DNA of 56,036 nt from CAZDYP01 sp964509505 (GTDB lineage Bacteria; Chloroflexota; Anaerolineae; JACRMK01). Position 1 is the first letter of the stretch; each line of letters begins with the position of its first letter. Location of the stretch: contig CAZDYP010000008.1 in NCBI GenBank assembly GCA_964509505.1, positions 1 through 56,036 on the forward strand, given 5' to 3'. The position numbers were made by a program, and so were the translations under genes. The notes under the pieces are model-generated. The model was not told the origin of the DNA. It searched no databases and saw only the letters and a program-made list of their open reading frames with translations. Below, one piece after another: positions 32,816-40,860 of the stretch.

Positions 32816-35659
32816 ATGACTCAGCTCAATTCGGCTACACAGCGACCACCGAACCGGCCATACCTTGTTGCTGTGTTGTGCCTACTCCTCCTTTCATTTG
32901 CCTTACGTCTCTATCGCTTAGACGCGCTAGAGTTTTGGTTTGACGAAGCAGGTTCGTATTTTGTGGCGAATCGTAGTTACTTGGACATCATCGCTTATGT
33001 GCGCCAAGCCGTCAGTGAGCATCCACCGTTGTATTTTTTGTTATTACATACCTGGATGCTCTTCGTCGGCGCTAGCGAATTTGCGTTACGTTACTTTTCG
33101 GTATGGTGGGGCATTTTATTCGCGGCGCTGCTCTATCGTTTCGCGCGACGTGAGTTAGGAGAGGGCATTGGTCTGAGCGTTGCTCTCGTCACGGCGGCAT
33201 CGCCATTTGTGCTGGTCTTCTCACAAGAAGCGCGCATGTACACACTGTTGCCCACGTTAAGCTTGCTCACGCTAATGAGCTTTCTGCGAGCGCTGCGCGC
33301 GAAGCAATCACGTCATTGGTTGTTATGCGCCGTGTTAGCCAGTATCGGCATGGCCACGCACTACTACTTCGCCCTCATCTTGCTCGGCTTTGCGTTGTAC
33401 CTAGTCTTGCAATGGCGCACCTTCAGTCGTCGCGCGTGGTTGGGTTGGAGCGTGGGGGGTATGACACTCATAGGCGTGGGGGGCCTCTGGCTAATCGTAG
33501 CGTCAGGTCCCTTTGCTACCATTTCGCAAGCCTTCTTTGATCCGCGGATTCCACCGTGGCCCGCACGGTTGGTGCAAGTCATACCCGACCTCGTGTTGGG
33601 TAATTCCGCCGCTGTCAATGGCACATTACCGCTGCGCTTGTGCGCCTGTTTAGTCTGGAGCCTCATCGTGTATGGCGTCCGCGCGTATGCGCCTACCTCT
33701 CTGCGTCGCCTGTTGCTAGCTATCACCGTTGGCGGGTTGCTCGGCGTCATCATCTTGCCGCAAGGCGTGGTGGGACGCCACACCGCTGTCATTCTTCCCG
33801 CGTTTTTGTTGCTGCTCACCTTGGGTTGCCATGAATTACATCGCCGCTTCATCAGACAAAGCTCATTGGTCATTGTGACGCTCACGCTAATTTTCGCTTT
33901 GGCGATTCTCAATCAAATGAGCGCGCAAAAAGACGACTGGGGCACGGCATTGATGCAATTGTCGCGCGAGGCGCAACCGAACGACGCCATCGTATTGACC
34001 AACCCCGTCGTTTGGCCCCTGATCCACTATTACCATCGGCGTCCCGATGTGCCTGTTTACTACTTGCCCATTCCCGATGACGAGCTGACCAGTGAACATA
34101 TCGCAGACTTTATACAACCACTGTTGGCGCGTCATCCACGCCTCTGGTTTGGCATCACGGGCGCGAACGTCAAAGAATCTGAATTTCTGATGGGGCATTG
34201 GTTGGCGGCGCATACGTTTGCAGCGCAGGCGCGCTATCAGCGCACCGTTTCATTTTACCTTTTTGTGGCGGGCGCAGCCGCGCGCTCCACATCGTCCACA
34301 TCGGCAACCTTTGGCGAGCGTATTCAATTGCAAGCACAAATCATCAACCCCACTACCATCCGCACGGGCAATGCGCTTTTATTATCCTTGCAATGGCAAA
34401 CCGAGACACGACTCGTCCCCGATTATTTAGTCGTGCTCAAATTGGTTGACGAACAAGGTCACGCCTGGGTCGAAAATCTATTAGCGCCTTGTGGTGGTTA
34501 TTGTTTAACCTCCGATTGGGTGCCTCACCAACCGATCTTTGATCAACGCGCGTTGCTCGTGCCGGTCGGCATGCCTGCAGGCAACTATCGGCTACGACTC
34601 GAATTATACAATCCTGCGACGCGCATGCCGGTGCCCGTGCGCACCAGTGCCAATGAGAAGGTCGTTGAACACGCGCTGGAGATTGCTGCCGTCAACATCG
34701 CGCCCAATCCGTTGGCGCCACTACCGTGGGTCGAGTATCCTGTGACCGCCCGCTTCACCCAGACCTTGGGGTTCATTGGCTACAACCTTGCGCCCCGCAC
34801 CGTGCGCGCAGGCAATGCTTGGCCCATTGAAGTCGTGTGGCGCGCCGAGCATGTCATTCAAAGCGAGATGAGCGCAGCGTTTCAATGGCTGAACAAGGAA
34901 GGTCAATTATTGGCTGAGTCAGAACACCCGATTGGAACGGCTGCTTATCCAGCCACGCGGTGGCAACCAGGGGTAATCGTGCGTCAAACGTACTTCGTGC
35001 CGTTGCCAGACCACCCAACCCCTGAGCTGTTGTTGGTCAGCTTACAGGTGCGCAGCAAAAACTCGCGTCAACCTCAGCCCATCAGCCTGTCGTTGACGGG
35101 AGCGCCATCGGCGCAGCCGTCCCGTATCCCCGACCCTTATCCGTTACCCAACGAAAGCGCGTTATGGCGCTCACTCCCACAAACACGATTAATGCTGACC
35201 ACGCTCAAAGTAGAAACCGTGCCGCACCAGTTCATAGCTCCACTGCTGGCTCATCCACTGTCTGCTCAGCTGGGCGACTCATTTTCTCTCATCGGCTATG
35301 AAACTGCGATGCCCACACGCGGCAAATTAGATGTCACATTGTATTGGCGCGCTGATGGGATAGCGCGCGCCAACACCAACTACAAAGTGTTTGTGCATCT
35401 CATCAGCGATGATGAGCGCGTGTTAGCGCAGCACGATGGTGAACCAGCCAATGCGCTGCGCCCAACCACCTCATGGTTGGCAGGCGAATATATCGCAGAC
35501 ACGCATCGCATCACACTCGCCAATCAAGTGCCTACAGGCACGTATCGGCTCGTGGTTGGTTTATATGATCCTGCCAGTGGCGCACGCTTGCCGGTGCTAA
35601 CGCAAGGCAGCGCGCAACCATTTCAACGTATAGTCTTGACGACGGTGAAAGTGCCGTGA
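32816..35659 (+). CDS. GT39-like glycosyltransferase with three C-terminal modules
   Basis: At 947 residues the longest protein here. I start at ATG 32816, five bases after the previous stop; the frame is open for 19 unlikely codons upstream. FWFDEAGSYF (Asp43-Glu44), EHPPLYFLLLHTW and FSQEARMYTLL mark a GT39-type active region, followed by about ten helices to residue 390. Then come three consecutive copies of the shared beta-rich module, at roughly 505-640, 650-790 and 800-947, the last being closest to the copies in neighbouring genes (NYKVFVHLISDDERVLAQHD, PTTSWLAGEYIAD, YRLVVGLYDPASGARLPV). It contains no clear heptad tract. Confidence 0.87.
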   Translation: MTQLNSATQRPPNRPYLVAVLCLLLLSFALRLYRLDALEFWFDEAGSYFVANRSYLDIIAYVRQAVSEHPPLYFLLLHTWMLFVGASEFALRYFSVWWGILFAALLYRFARRELGEGIGLSVALVTAASPFVLVFSQEARMYTLLPTLSLLTLMSFLRALRAKQSRHWLLCAVLASIGMATHYYFALILLGFALYLVLQWRTFSRRAWLGWSVGGMTLIGVGGLWLIVASGPFATISQAFFDPRIPPWPARLVQVIPDLVLGNSAAVNGTLPLRLCACLVWSLIVYGVRAYAPTSLRRLLLAITVGGLLGVIILPQGVVGRHTAVILPAFLLLLTLGCHELHRRFIRQSSLVIVTLTLIFALAILNQMSAQKDDWGTALMQLSREAQPNDAIVLTNPVVWPLIHYYHRRPDVPVYYLPIPDDELTSEHIADFIQPLLARHPRLWFGITGANVKESEFLMGHWLAAHTFAAQARYQRTVSFYLFVAGAAARSTSSTSATFGERIQLQAQIINPTTIRTGNALLLSLQWQTETRLVPDYLVVLKLVDEQGHAWVENLLAPCGGYCLTSDWVPHQPIFDQRALLVPVGMPAGNYRLRLELYNPATRMPVPVRTSANEKVVEHALEIAAVNIAPNPLAPLPWVEYPVTARFTQTLGFIGYNLAPRTVRAGNAWPIEVVWRAEHVIQSEMSAAFQWLNKEGQLLAESEHPIGTAAYPATRWQPGVIVRQTYFVPLPDHPTPELLLVSLQVRSKNSRQPQPISLSLTGAPSAQPSRIPDPYPLPNESALWRSLPQTRLMLTTLKVETVPHQFIAPLLAHPLSAQLGDSFSLIGYETAMPTRGKLDVTLYWRADGIARANTNYKVFVHLISDDERVLAQHDGEPANALRPTTSWLAGEYIADTHRITLANQVPTGTYRLVVGLYDPASGARLPVLTQGSAQPFQRIVLTTVKVP

Positions 35660-37878
35660 AAGTGACGTGGCGCATCGCGGCATTGGGCATCGTTCTCCTC
35701 TCGCTTCCCGCCAACTACCCGCTCTTCACCGCGCCCTTCTTCACCAGCGACGACGGCTGGTTTCATCTGTATCGTCTTGCCGCGCTAGACGATGCGATAC
35801 GTCATGGCGTTGTCTATCCACGCCTCTTTCCCTCGTTTGCCTTTGGCTATGGGCAAGCCGTCTTTAGTTACTACGGTCCCCTTGTCTATTACATCGCCGA
35901 AGTCTTTCATCTGCTCGGCGCAGATTTTCCACTCGCCATCAAGCTCACCTTTGCGTTAGGCTACATCTGTTCGGGTTGGACGCTGTACGCCTTCGCGCGC
36001 CAACATGTCAACCCCTTGCCCGCGCTCGCCGCTGCAGTTGCCTACGTCTATTTTCCCTATCACCTTGCCGAGACCTACCAACGCGGCGCGCTTGCGGAGC
36101 ATTGGGCGTTTGTGTGGCTGCCCCTCACCTTATTTCAAATTTATTCGCGTCATACATTCGTAGTTGTCTCCAGCTTTGCTGCGCTCATCCTCACTCACAG
36201 CCTCACCGCGCTCATCTTCCTCCCTTTCGTCATCATTTATCACTTACTCATCCATAAACCACAAGCCACTCCAACCCCCTATCTCCAATCCCCAATCTCT
36301 AATCTCCAATCTCTAATCTCTAATCTCTTACTCGCCTTCCTCCTCACCACCTTCTACTGGCTGCCCATCGCCGCCCAAAGTCGTTGGGTCGGCTTGAGCG
36401 CAGGCTTAGACCATGACGGCTATCGTTTCCATCTCGCGCCACCCTTGAGCTTCGTGCAACCCTCGCTCATCTTTCAATACGCACCCAACCAGATCGTCGT
36501 CGCCGACCATCCGCTTGGTCTATGGAGTTCCATGATTTTGCTGATGGCCTCCGCGATGCTCGTATGGCTGTGGCGTCGGCGTCACACCTTAACGCCTGGG
36601 TTGGCATTCTTCCTCGCCATGACGCTCAGCGCCTTATTTATGGCAAGCGAACCATCACAATTCATCTGGCAATGGCTACACAACCCACTCACCTTTCTGC
36701 AATACCCATGGCGCTTCCTCACACTCGCCGCATTAGGTATCTCCATGTGTCTCGCGCTCATCATGGAATCTATCACCCCTTCATCACCCCTTCACCTCTT
36801 CACCCCTTCACCCCCTCACCCATTGTCCCTCATTTCTCCGTTTCCCCGTTTGCTCATTTACTCGCTTACTATCTTCTCCCTCATCCTCACCGCCACCCTC
36901 GCCCTCCCCATACGCCCACTCGCCGCCGCGCCCAGCGCCACACACGCGATGTGGCAAAACGACTACCAACACAAACAAATCGGCGCGACCTGGACAGCCG
37001 AATACATGCCCTGGTGGGTGCGCGCCGACCGCACAGCGATACCCAATGCACGCCACGCCCCCGGCTCCGAGGTGATGGCAACCTTCACGCCACAACTCAC
37101 TCTCAGCGCAGCAGGCTACACGCTGCGGCGATACACCCTCGCTCCCACACCGCAGGCGAGCGTCTTACGCTTCCATCAATTCTATCTTCCACAATGGCGC
37201 GTGTGGCTAGCTGGTCAACCATTAGCGACATTTCCTTCCACAGAACTCGGTCTATTGAGCATCGCGCTCCCTCCTATCACCCAACCTACCACGCTCACCA
37301 TGGACTTCGCCCTCACGAACCTTGAGCGTGTTGCTATCATCATCTCAATCACATCACTGCCCATCGTAGTTTGGTTCTGGCGCAAGCATGGGCGGCGGCT
37401 AGTTGTCACATTCCTTGTGGCGCTGGCGCTACTCACATTGCGACCATCTGACCCAGCGACGCTGCGACCACTTGACCAACCGACCACCTTTGAAGACTTC
37501 GCCGACCTCATCGGCGTCTCGCTACCTTCAGGCGCACAGCGCGCAGGCGACACTGTGCAGGTCACCCTGACATGGCTCGTGCGTCGCGAAACGCGCGAAA
37601 ATTTCAAAGGCTTCGTACATTTGATGAGCGCGGATGGCGCGCGCCTCGTCGCGCAATCCGACGGCGACCCCGTCGGCGGTTTCACGCCGACCTCACAATG
37701 GCGCGTTGGCGAAATCGTCGAAGACACACGCTTCATCCATGTCCCACCCAACACCCCAGCAGGCACATTGCCGCTGTTCACAGGATTGTATCGCACGCAA
37801 CCGCTCAAAAATTTGTCGGCGACGCAAGCGCCCGATGGACGCATTCGAATCGGCGAATTAGTCATTGGTAATTGGTAA
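35656..37878 (+). CDS. PTPS-related/GT-C-like membrane protein with C-terminal module
   Basis: A 740-residue polytopic protein starting at GTG 35656, overlapping the preceding stop by four bases. It resembles the bacterial membrane family called 6-pyruvoyl-tetrahydropterin-synthase-related, a GT-C-type group. Marks are FFTSDDGWFHLYRLAALDDAI (acidic pair), PRLFPSFAFGYGQAVFSYYGPLVYYIAE, and AYVYFPYHLAETYQRGALAEHWAF. A beta region with FHQFYLPQWRVWLAGQ is like the YfhO C-terminus; the last 125 residues are the shared module (FKGFVHLMSADGARLVAQSD, FTPTSQWRVGE). Tracts lie at 36279-36331 and 36773-36870, and the stop codon belongs to the tract at 37860. Confidence 0.8.
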   Translation: MKVTWRIAALGIVLLSLPANYPLFTAPFFTSDDGWFHLYRLAALDDAIRHGVVYPRLFPSFAFGYGQAVFSYYGPLVYYIAEVFHLLGADFPLAIKLTFALGYICSGWTLYAFARQHVNPLPALAAAVAYVYFPYHLAETYQRGALAEHWAFVWLPLTLFQIYSRHTFVVVSSFAALILTHSLTALIFLPFVIIYHLLIHKPQATPTPYLQSPISNLQSLISNLLLAFLLTTFYWLPIAAQSRWVGLSAGLDHDGYRFHLAPPLSFVQPSLIFQYAPNQIVVADHPLGLWSSMILLMASAMLVWLWRRRHTLTPGLAFFLAMTLSALFMASEPSQFIWQWLHNPLTFLQYPWRFLTLAALGISMCLALIMESITPSSPLHLFTPSPPHPLSLISPFPRLLIYSLTIFSLILTATLALPIRPLAAAPSATHAMWQNDYQHKQIGATWTAEYMPWWVRADRTAIPNARHAPGSEVMATFTPQLTLSAAGYTLRRYTLAPTPQASVLRFHQFYLPQWRVWLAGQPLATFPSTELGLLSIALPPITQPTTLTMDFALTNLERVAIIISITSLPIVVWFWRKHGRRLVVTFLVALALLTLRPSDPATLRPLDQPTTFEDFADLIGVSLPSGAQRAGDTVQVTLTWLVRRETRENFKGFVHLMSADGARLVAQSDGDPVGGFTPTSQWRVGEIVEDTRFIHVPPNTPAGTLPLFTGLYRTQPLKNLSATQAPDGRIRIGELVIGNW
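36279..36331 (+). repeat. CAATCTC/TAATCTC heptad tract
   Basis: Seven units alternating CAATCTC and TAATCTC, encoding LQSPISNLQSLISNLL, where the peptide repeat is plain. Confidence 0.9.
36773..36870 (+). repeat. Octamer tract CACCCCTT to TTTCCCCG types
   Basis: Here the unit is 8 nt: CACCTCTT, CACCCCTT, CACCCCCT, then TCTCCGTT, TCCCCGTT, TGCTCATT, TACTCGCT. About 95 bp, encoding a loop (HLFTPSPPHPLSLISPFPRL) and the first part of a helix. Confidence 0.8.
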
Positions 37879-37953
37879 TTGCGATGTTCATCATCACTCT
37901 CCACTCTCCACTCTCCAACCTCCAATTACCAATCACCAACTTACAAATTACTC
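37860..37953 (+). repeat. Heptad tract spanning a stop codon and the following gap
   Basis: GTCATTG, GTAATTG (twice), CGATGTT, CATCATC, ACTCTCC (three times), AACCTCC, AATTACC, AATCACC, AACTTAC. The first units encode VIGNW and supply the TAA stop of the upstream gene. Confidence 0.9.
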
Positions 37954-37996
37954 AAAATCCTACGCCTCGCCTATACTTACGCGCACGGAGTTTCCC

Positions 37997-38401
37997 GTGT
38001 CTTTCAAACGCAGAACGAAACGCTCACCCATCAGCCCCCTAGCCAGCTCGTTGGCGCATGTCGAAACTTTGCTCGCCCAACACCACAAATCCGAAGCGCT
38101 CGACGAGCTGGAGCGCCTAGCGGCGCAACATCCACGCAACTACGACGTGTTTGCCATGTTGTTCGAGGTCGCCGCGCAACTCAACGACAACCGCTCATTG
38201 CTCATCGCCCACATCGCGTTGGAGGTGACGCGCAGCAAATGCAGCGCAGCCCAATCGTGGTTCGATATGTGGGCAGGCGTCGAGCCAGAGCAACACATCG
38301 TCGAGTCTGCGCGCGCGCGCTGCGCCGCTCACCGCGGCGGCGAGTCGTTGACGCGCCGCGAGCTGCGCCCACGATCTTTGCGCTGGCGGCGCTTGCGATG
38401 A
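37997..38401 (+). CDS. Small TPR-like protein upstream of a GT-C gene
   Basis: A 134-residue soluble protein, start taken at GTG 37997, which follows ACGGAG by six bases; the open frame extends upstream only through repeat sequence. Residues about 20-90 form helical pairs typical of tetratricopeptide repeats (LLAQHHKSEALDELERLAAQHPRNYDVFAMLFEVA). The C-terminal 40 residues are Arg-rich. The stop overlaps the next ATG (ATGA), so the protein is made together with the membrane glycosyltransferase that follows and may be an accessory factor. No family name is offered. Confidence 0.65.
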   Translation: MSFKRRTKRSPISPLASSLAHVETLLAQHHKSEALDELERLAAQHPRNYDVFAMLFEVAAQLNDNRSLLIAHIALEVTRSKCSAAQSWFDMWAGVEPEQHIVESARARCAAHRGGESLTRRELRPRSLRWRRLR

Positions 38402-40755
38402 CGCAACAGACACAGCGTCGCGCTCCCTTGGCTCAAGCACGTTGGGCGCGCGTTATTCCTTATGCATTGTTGACGCTCTTGAGCCTGCCCGCATGGCTGC
38501 CGCTCTGGTCTGTGCCTTTCTGGTCATCGCACGACGGCTTGCATCATGTCTTTCGTCTCGCCAATTTTGATTGGGGCATTCGTGATGGCGCATGGTATCC
38601 GCGCTGGGCAGATGGCTTGGGCTTCGGCTACGGTTTCCCCGTCACGCACTACTACGCGCCGCTTGCTTACTACGTTGCCGAATGGTTTCACCTCAGCGGC
38701 TTCGGTTTCCTCGACAGCATCAAATGGGTTTATGCCATCGGGTTCATCGTCGCCGCGTGGGGGATGTATCGCCTCGCGCGCGAGGTGTTGGATGCGCCCG
38801 CCGCCTTTCTTGCCGCCGTCGCCTACGCTTACTATCCCTATCACCTTGCGGACATGTACATGCGCGGCACGCTCACCGAGTTCCTCGCCCTGGCATGGTT
38901 GCCGTGGATCGTCTGGCGCGCACGCCGCCTTTCCAACGTCCAAGCTCCAACGTCCCACTTCCAATTCATCATCAACCTAAGCCTACCTCTTGCCGCCCTC
39001 ATCCTCACACACAACCTCAGCGCGTTTCTTTTCTTGCCATGTCTTACTTTTTACTTTTTACTCATTAAACCCACGCTATATCAATTGATGGGTTTCGCCA
39101 CAGCCGTCATCCTCGCTTTCGCGCTGACCGCCTTCTATTGGTTGCCCGCCATTAGCGAAGTCGCATGGATTCGCGCGGGACAAGTGAGCAGCGTCGCGGA
39201 CGACCTGGCGACCTTGCTCACGCCAGTCACGCAGTTTTTTTCCACCTCATGGTTGTATGAATATGCGCCAGACGCCCCTGCCTCGTTGCAACACCCCCTC
39301 AGCTTGATCGTCACGCTGTTGAGCATCGCTGCGCTCATCATCACATGGCGCACGCGCACACAACTCACCTCAACCCAGCGTCACGAATGGCTGACGTGGA
39401 CGCTCATCGCCATACTGACCATCTTTGCCATGTTAGACTGGTCTGCGCCATTGTGGACGAACGTCCGCGCCCTCTCCTTCGTGCAATTCCCCTATCGGCT
39501 CCATGCTGTGTTGAGTCTTGCGTTGGCGCTGGTGATCGGGTTTGGGGCGCAAGGGATTAGACATTGGATAGTAGAGATTGGATACTGGACGCTCCCCAAT
39601 ATCCAATCTCTACTATCCAATCTCACCATCCCCATAGCCACACTTGCCCTTGTCATCTCCGCGCTCGGCTCGCTACAACTCACGCCACAAGGGTTGCCCG
39701 GTCACAAAGAACCGTTGACCGAAGCGCAAATCAATCGCGCGGGCATGAGCGACTACGATTACCAAACGGCGTTGTGGGCGCGGCTGCATGGCGGCGTGTG
39801 GCTATTAGAATACATGCCCGCCTGGGTGACAGCCGCGCGCGAAGAATTTTTTCTGCCCCGCCAAAACCGCACCCACCATCTTCCGCCGCTCACCACAGCG
39901 CGCATCGAATGGCAAGCGTATCGCAGCATTCAGCGCACTGCGCGTGTGAGCAACGCCGAGCCGTTCACGCTTTCCTTTGCAACGTTTTATTTTCCGCTCT
40001 GGCAAATTTATGTGGATGGGCAAGCCGCGCCGACGTTTCCGAGCGGCTCGCTTGCGCTCGTCAGCGCCGACGTGCCCGCGGGCGACCACACCATCACGCT
40101 CACACTCACCACCACGCCATTGCAGCGGGTGGGCGAATGGCTGGCGGGGTTGAGTGGGATATTAGTCATTGGATATTGGATACTAGCTACAGCGCAGTGG
40201 CGCTTGCGCACGGGATATGGGTTCAAGCCATGGCGCTCTCTTGCGCTCAAAGGATTCGTCGCCGCGCTTATTGGGGTAATCGTGATCGCGCCATTCGCGC
40301 GCGCTTATCAACCAGAGACGTTGCAATCGCTCAACGCGACCTTTGACCAGCAAATTGATTTGCTAGGATACTCATGGCCGCGCAATACTTATCGCGCAGG
40401 CGAGACGCTCGAGCTCACACTCTATTGGTTCGCGCGACAATCGCCGACCGAAGACTTCAAGGTATTTGTGCATCTCGACCCTGCGACAGAGCTCAGAGCC
40501 AACGGCGTCACCGGGCGCGCAGGACAAACCGACGCGCAACCCGGCTTCAACTTCATGCCGACCACGCGCTGGCAACGCGGCGAACTCATCGCCGACCATT
40601 ACCGCGTAAAGATCGCCGACCAGGCTGCGCCCGGCACGTACGAAATTTTCACGGGCATGTATCGCCAACGCCCCGTGCAGAACTTGCCTGTCGTATCGGC
40701 GCAAGCCACACCCGATAACCGCGTGCAACTTGGCGCCGTGACCATCGGGCAGTGA
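38398..40755 (+). CDS. PTPS-related/GT-C-like membrane protein with C-terminal module (second copy)
   Basis: A 785-residue paralogue of the gene at 35656. ATG 38398 overlaps the TPR gene stop; upstream in the same frame there is only non-protein-like sequence. Matching marks are FWSSHDGLHHVFRLANFDWGI, PRWADGLGFGYGFPVTHYYAPLAYYVAE and AYAYYPYHLADMYMRGTLTEFLAL. A YfhO-like FATFYFPLWQIYVDGQ segment follows, then a helix, then one shared module (DFKVFVHLDPATELRANG, FMPTTRWQRGELIADHY, YEIFTGMYRQRP). Four heptad tracts lie in loops, one forming a 22-bp inverted repeat (39563-39621). Confidence 0.8.
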   Translation: MTQQTQRRAPLAQARWARVIPYALLTLLSLPAWLPLWSVPFWSSHDGLHHVFRLANFDWGIRDGAWYPRWADGLGFGYGFPVTHYYAPLAYYVAEWFHLSGFGFLDSIKWVYAIGFIVAAWGMYRLAREVLDAPAAFLAAVAYAYYPYHLADMYMRGTLTEFLALAWLPWIVWRARRLSNVQAPTSHFQFIINLSLPLAALILTHNLSAFLFLPCLTFYFLLIKPTLYQLMGFATAVILAFALTAFYWLPAISEVAWIRAGQVSSVADDLATLLTPVTQFFSTSWLYEYAPDAPASLQHPLSLIVTLLSIAALIITWRTRTQLTSTQRHEWLTWTLIAILTIFAMLDWSAPLWTNVRALSFVQFPYRLHAVLSLALALVIGFGAQGIRHWIVEIGYWTLPNIQSLLSNLTIPIATLALVISALGSLQLTPQGLPGHKEPLTEAQINRAGMSDYDYQTALWARLHGGVWLLEYMPAWVTAAREEFFLPRQNRTHHLPPLTTARIEWQAYRSIQRTARVSNAEPFTLSFATFYFPLWQIYVDGQAAPTFPSGSLALVSADVPAGDHTITLTLTTTPLQRVGEWLAGLSGILVIGYWILATAQWRLRTGYGFKPWRSLALKGFVAALIGVIVIAPFARAYQPETLQSLNATFDQQIDLLGYSWPRNTYRAGETLELTLYWFARQSPTEDFKVFVHLDPATELRANGVTGRAGQTDAQPGFNFMPTTRWQRGELIADHYRVKIADQAAPGTYEIFTGMYRQRPVQNLPVVSAQATPDNRVQLGAVTIGQ
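38931..38969 (+). repeat. TCCAACG heptad tract
   Basis: TCCAACG, TCCAAGC, TCCAACG, TCCCACT, TCCAATT encode LSNVQAPTSHFQF in a loop of the GT-C-like protein. Confidence 0.8.
39042..39067 (+). repeat. TTTACTT heptad tract forming helix sequence
   Basis: CTTACTT, TTTACTT, TTTACTC units encode the hydrophobic LTFYFLLI. Confidence 0.7.
39553..39630 (+). repeat. Heptad tract with long perfect inverted repeat
   Basis: Units GACATTG, GATAGTA, GAGATTG, GATACTG turn into CCCAATA, TCCAATC, TCTACTA, TCCAATC. The two halves are exact reverse complements over 22 bp (39563-39584 and 39600-39621), with a 15-nt loop. The reading frame stays open (RHWIVEIGYWTLPNIQSLLS). Confidence 0.9.
40156..40192 (+). repeat. 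GATATTG heptad tract
   Basis: GTCATTG, GATATTG, GATACTA units encode ILVIGYWILATA; this is the opposite orientation of the CCAATAT-type tracts and is also stop-free. Confidence 0.75.
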
Positions 40756-40770
40756 GCCGTTTTCGGTGCG

Positions 40771-40860
40771 CAGTATTCAGTGAACAGTGAACAGCAATGA
40801 TGCAATCCGCCATTTCGCATCCTGAGCGTGTCGAAGGACGCCATCCACAATCCGCCATTG
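40771..40860 (+). repeat. CAGTGAA heptads and inverted palindromic element at a gene start
   Basis: CAGTGAA twice (40779-40792) lies just before the ATG at 40797. Then CAATCCGCCATT, the inverted element CATCCTGAGCGTGTCGAAGG, and CAATCCGCCATT again make up the first 21 codons of the next gene. Confidence 0.8.

Noticed and set aside
37879..38397. An N-terminal extension giving a 958-residue GT-C protein
   Set aside because: It runs through heptad tract and the out-of-frame TPR-like gene; ATG 38398 overlapping that gene's stop is the sensible start.
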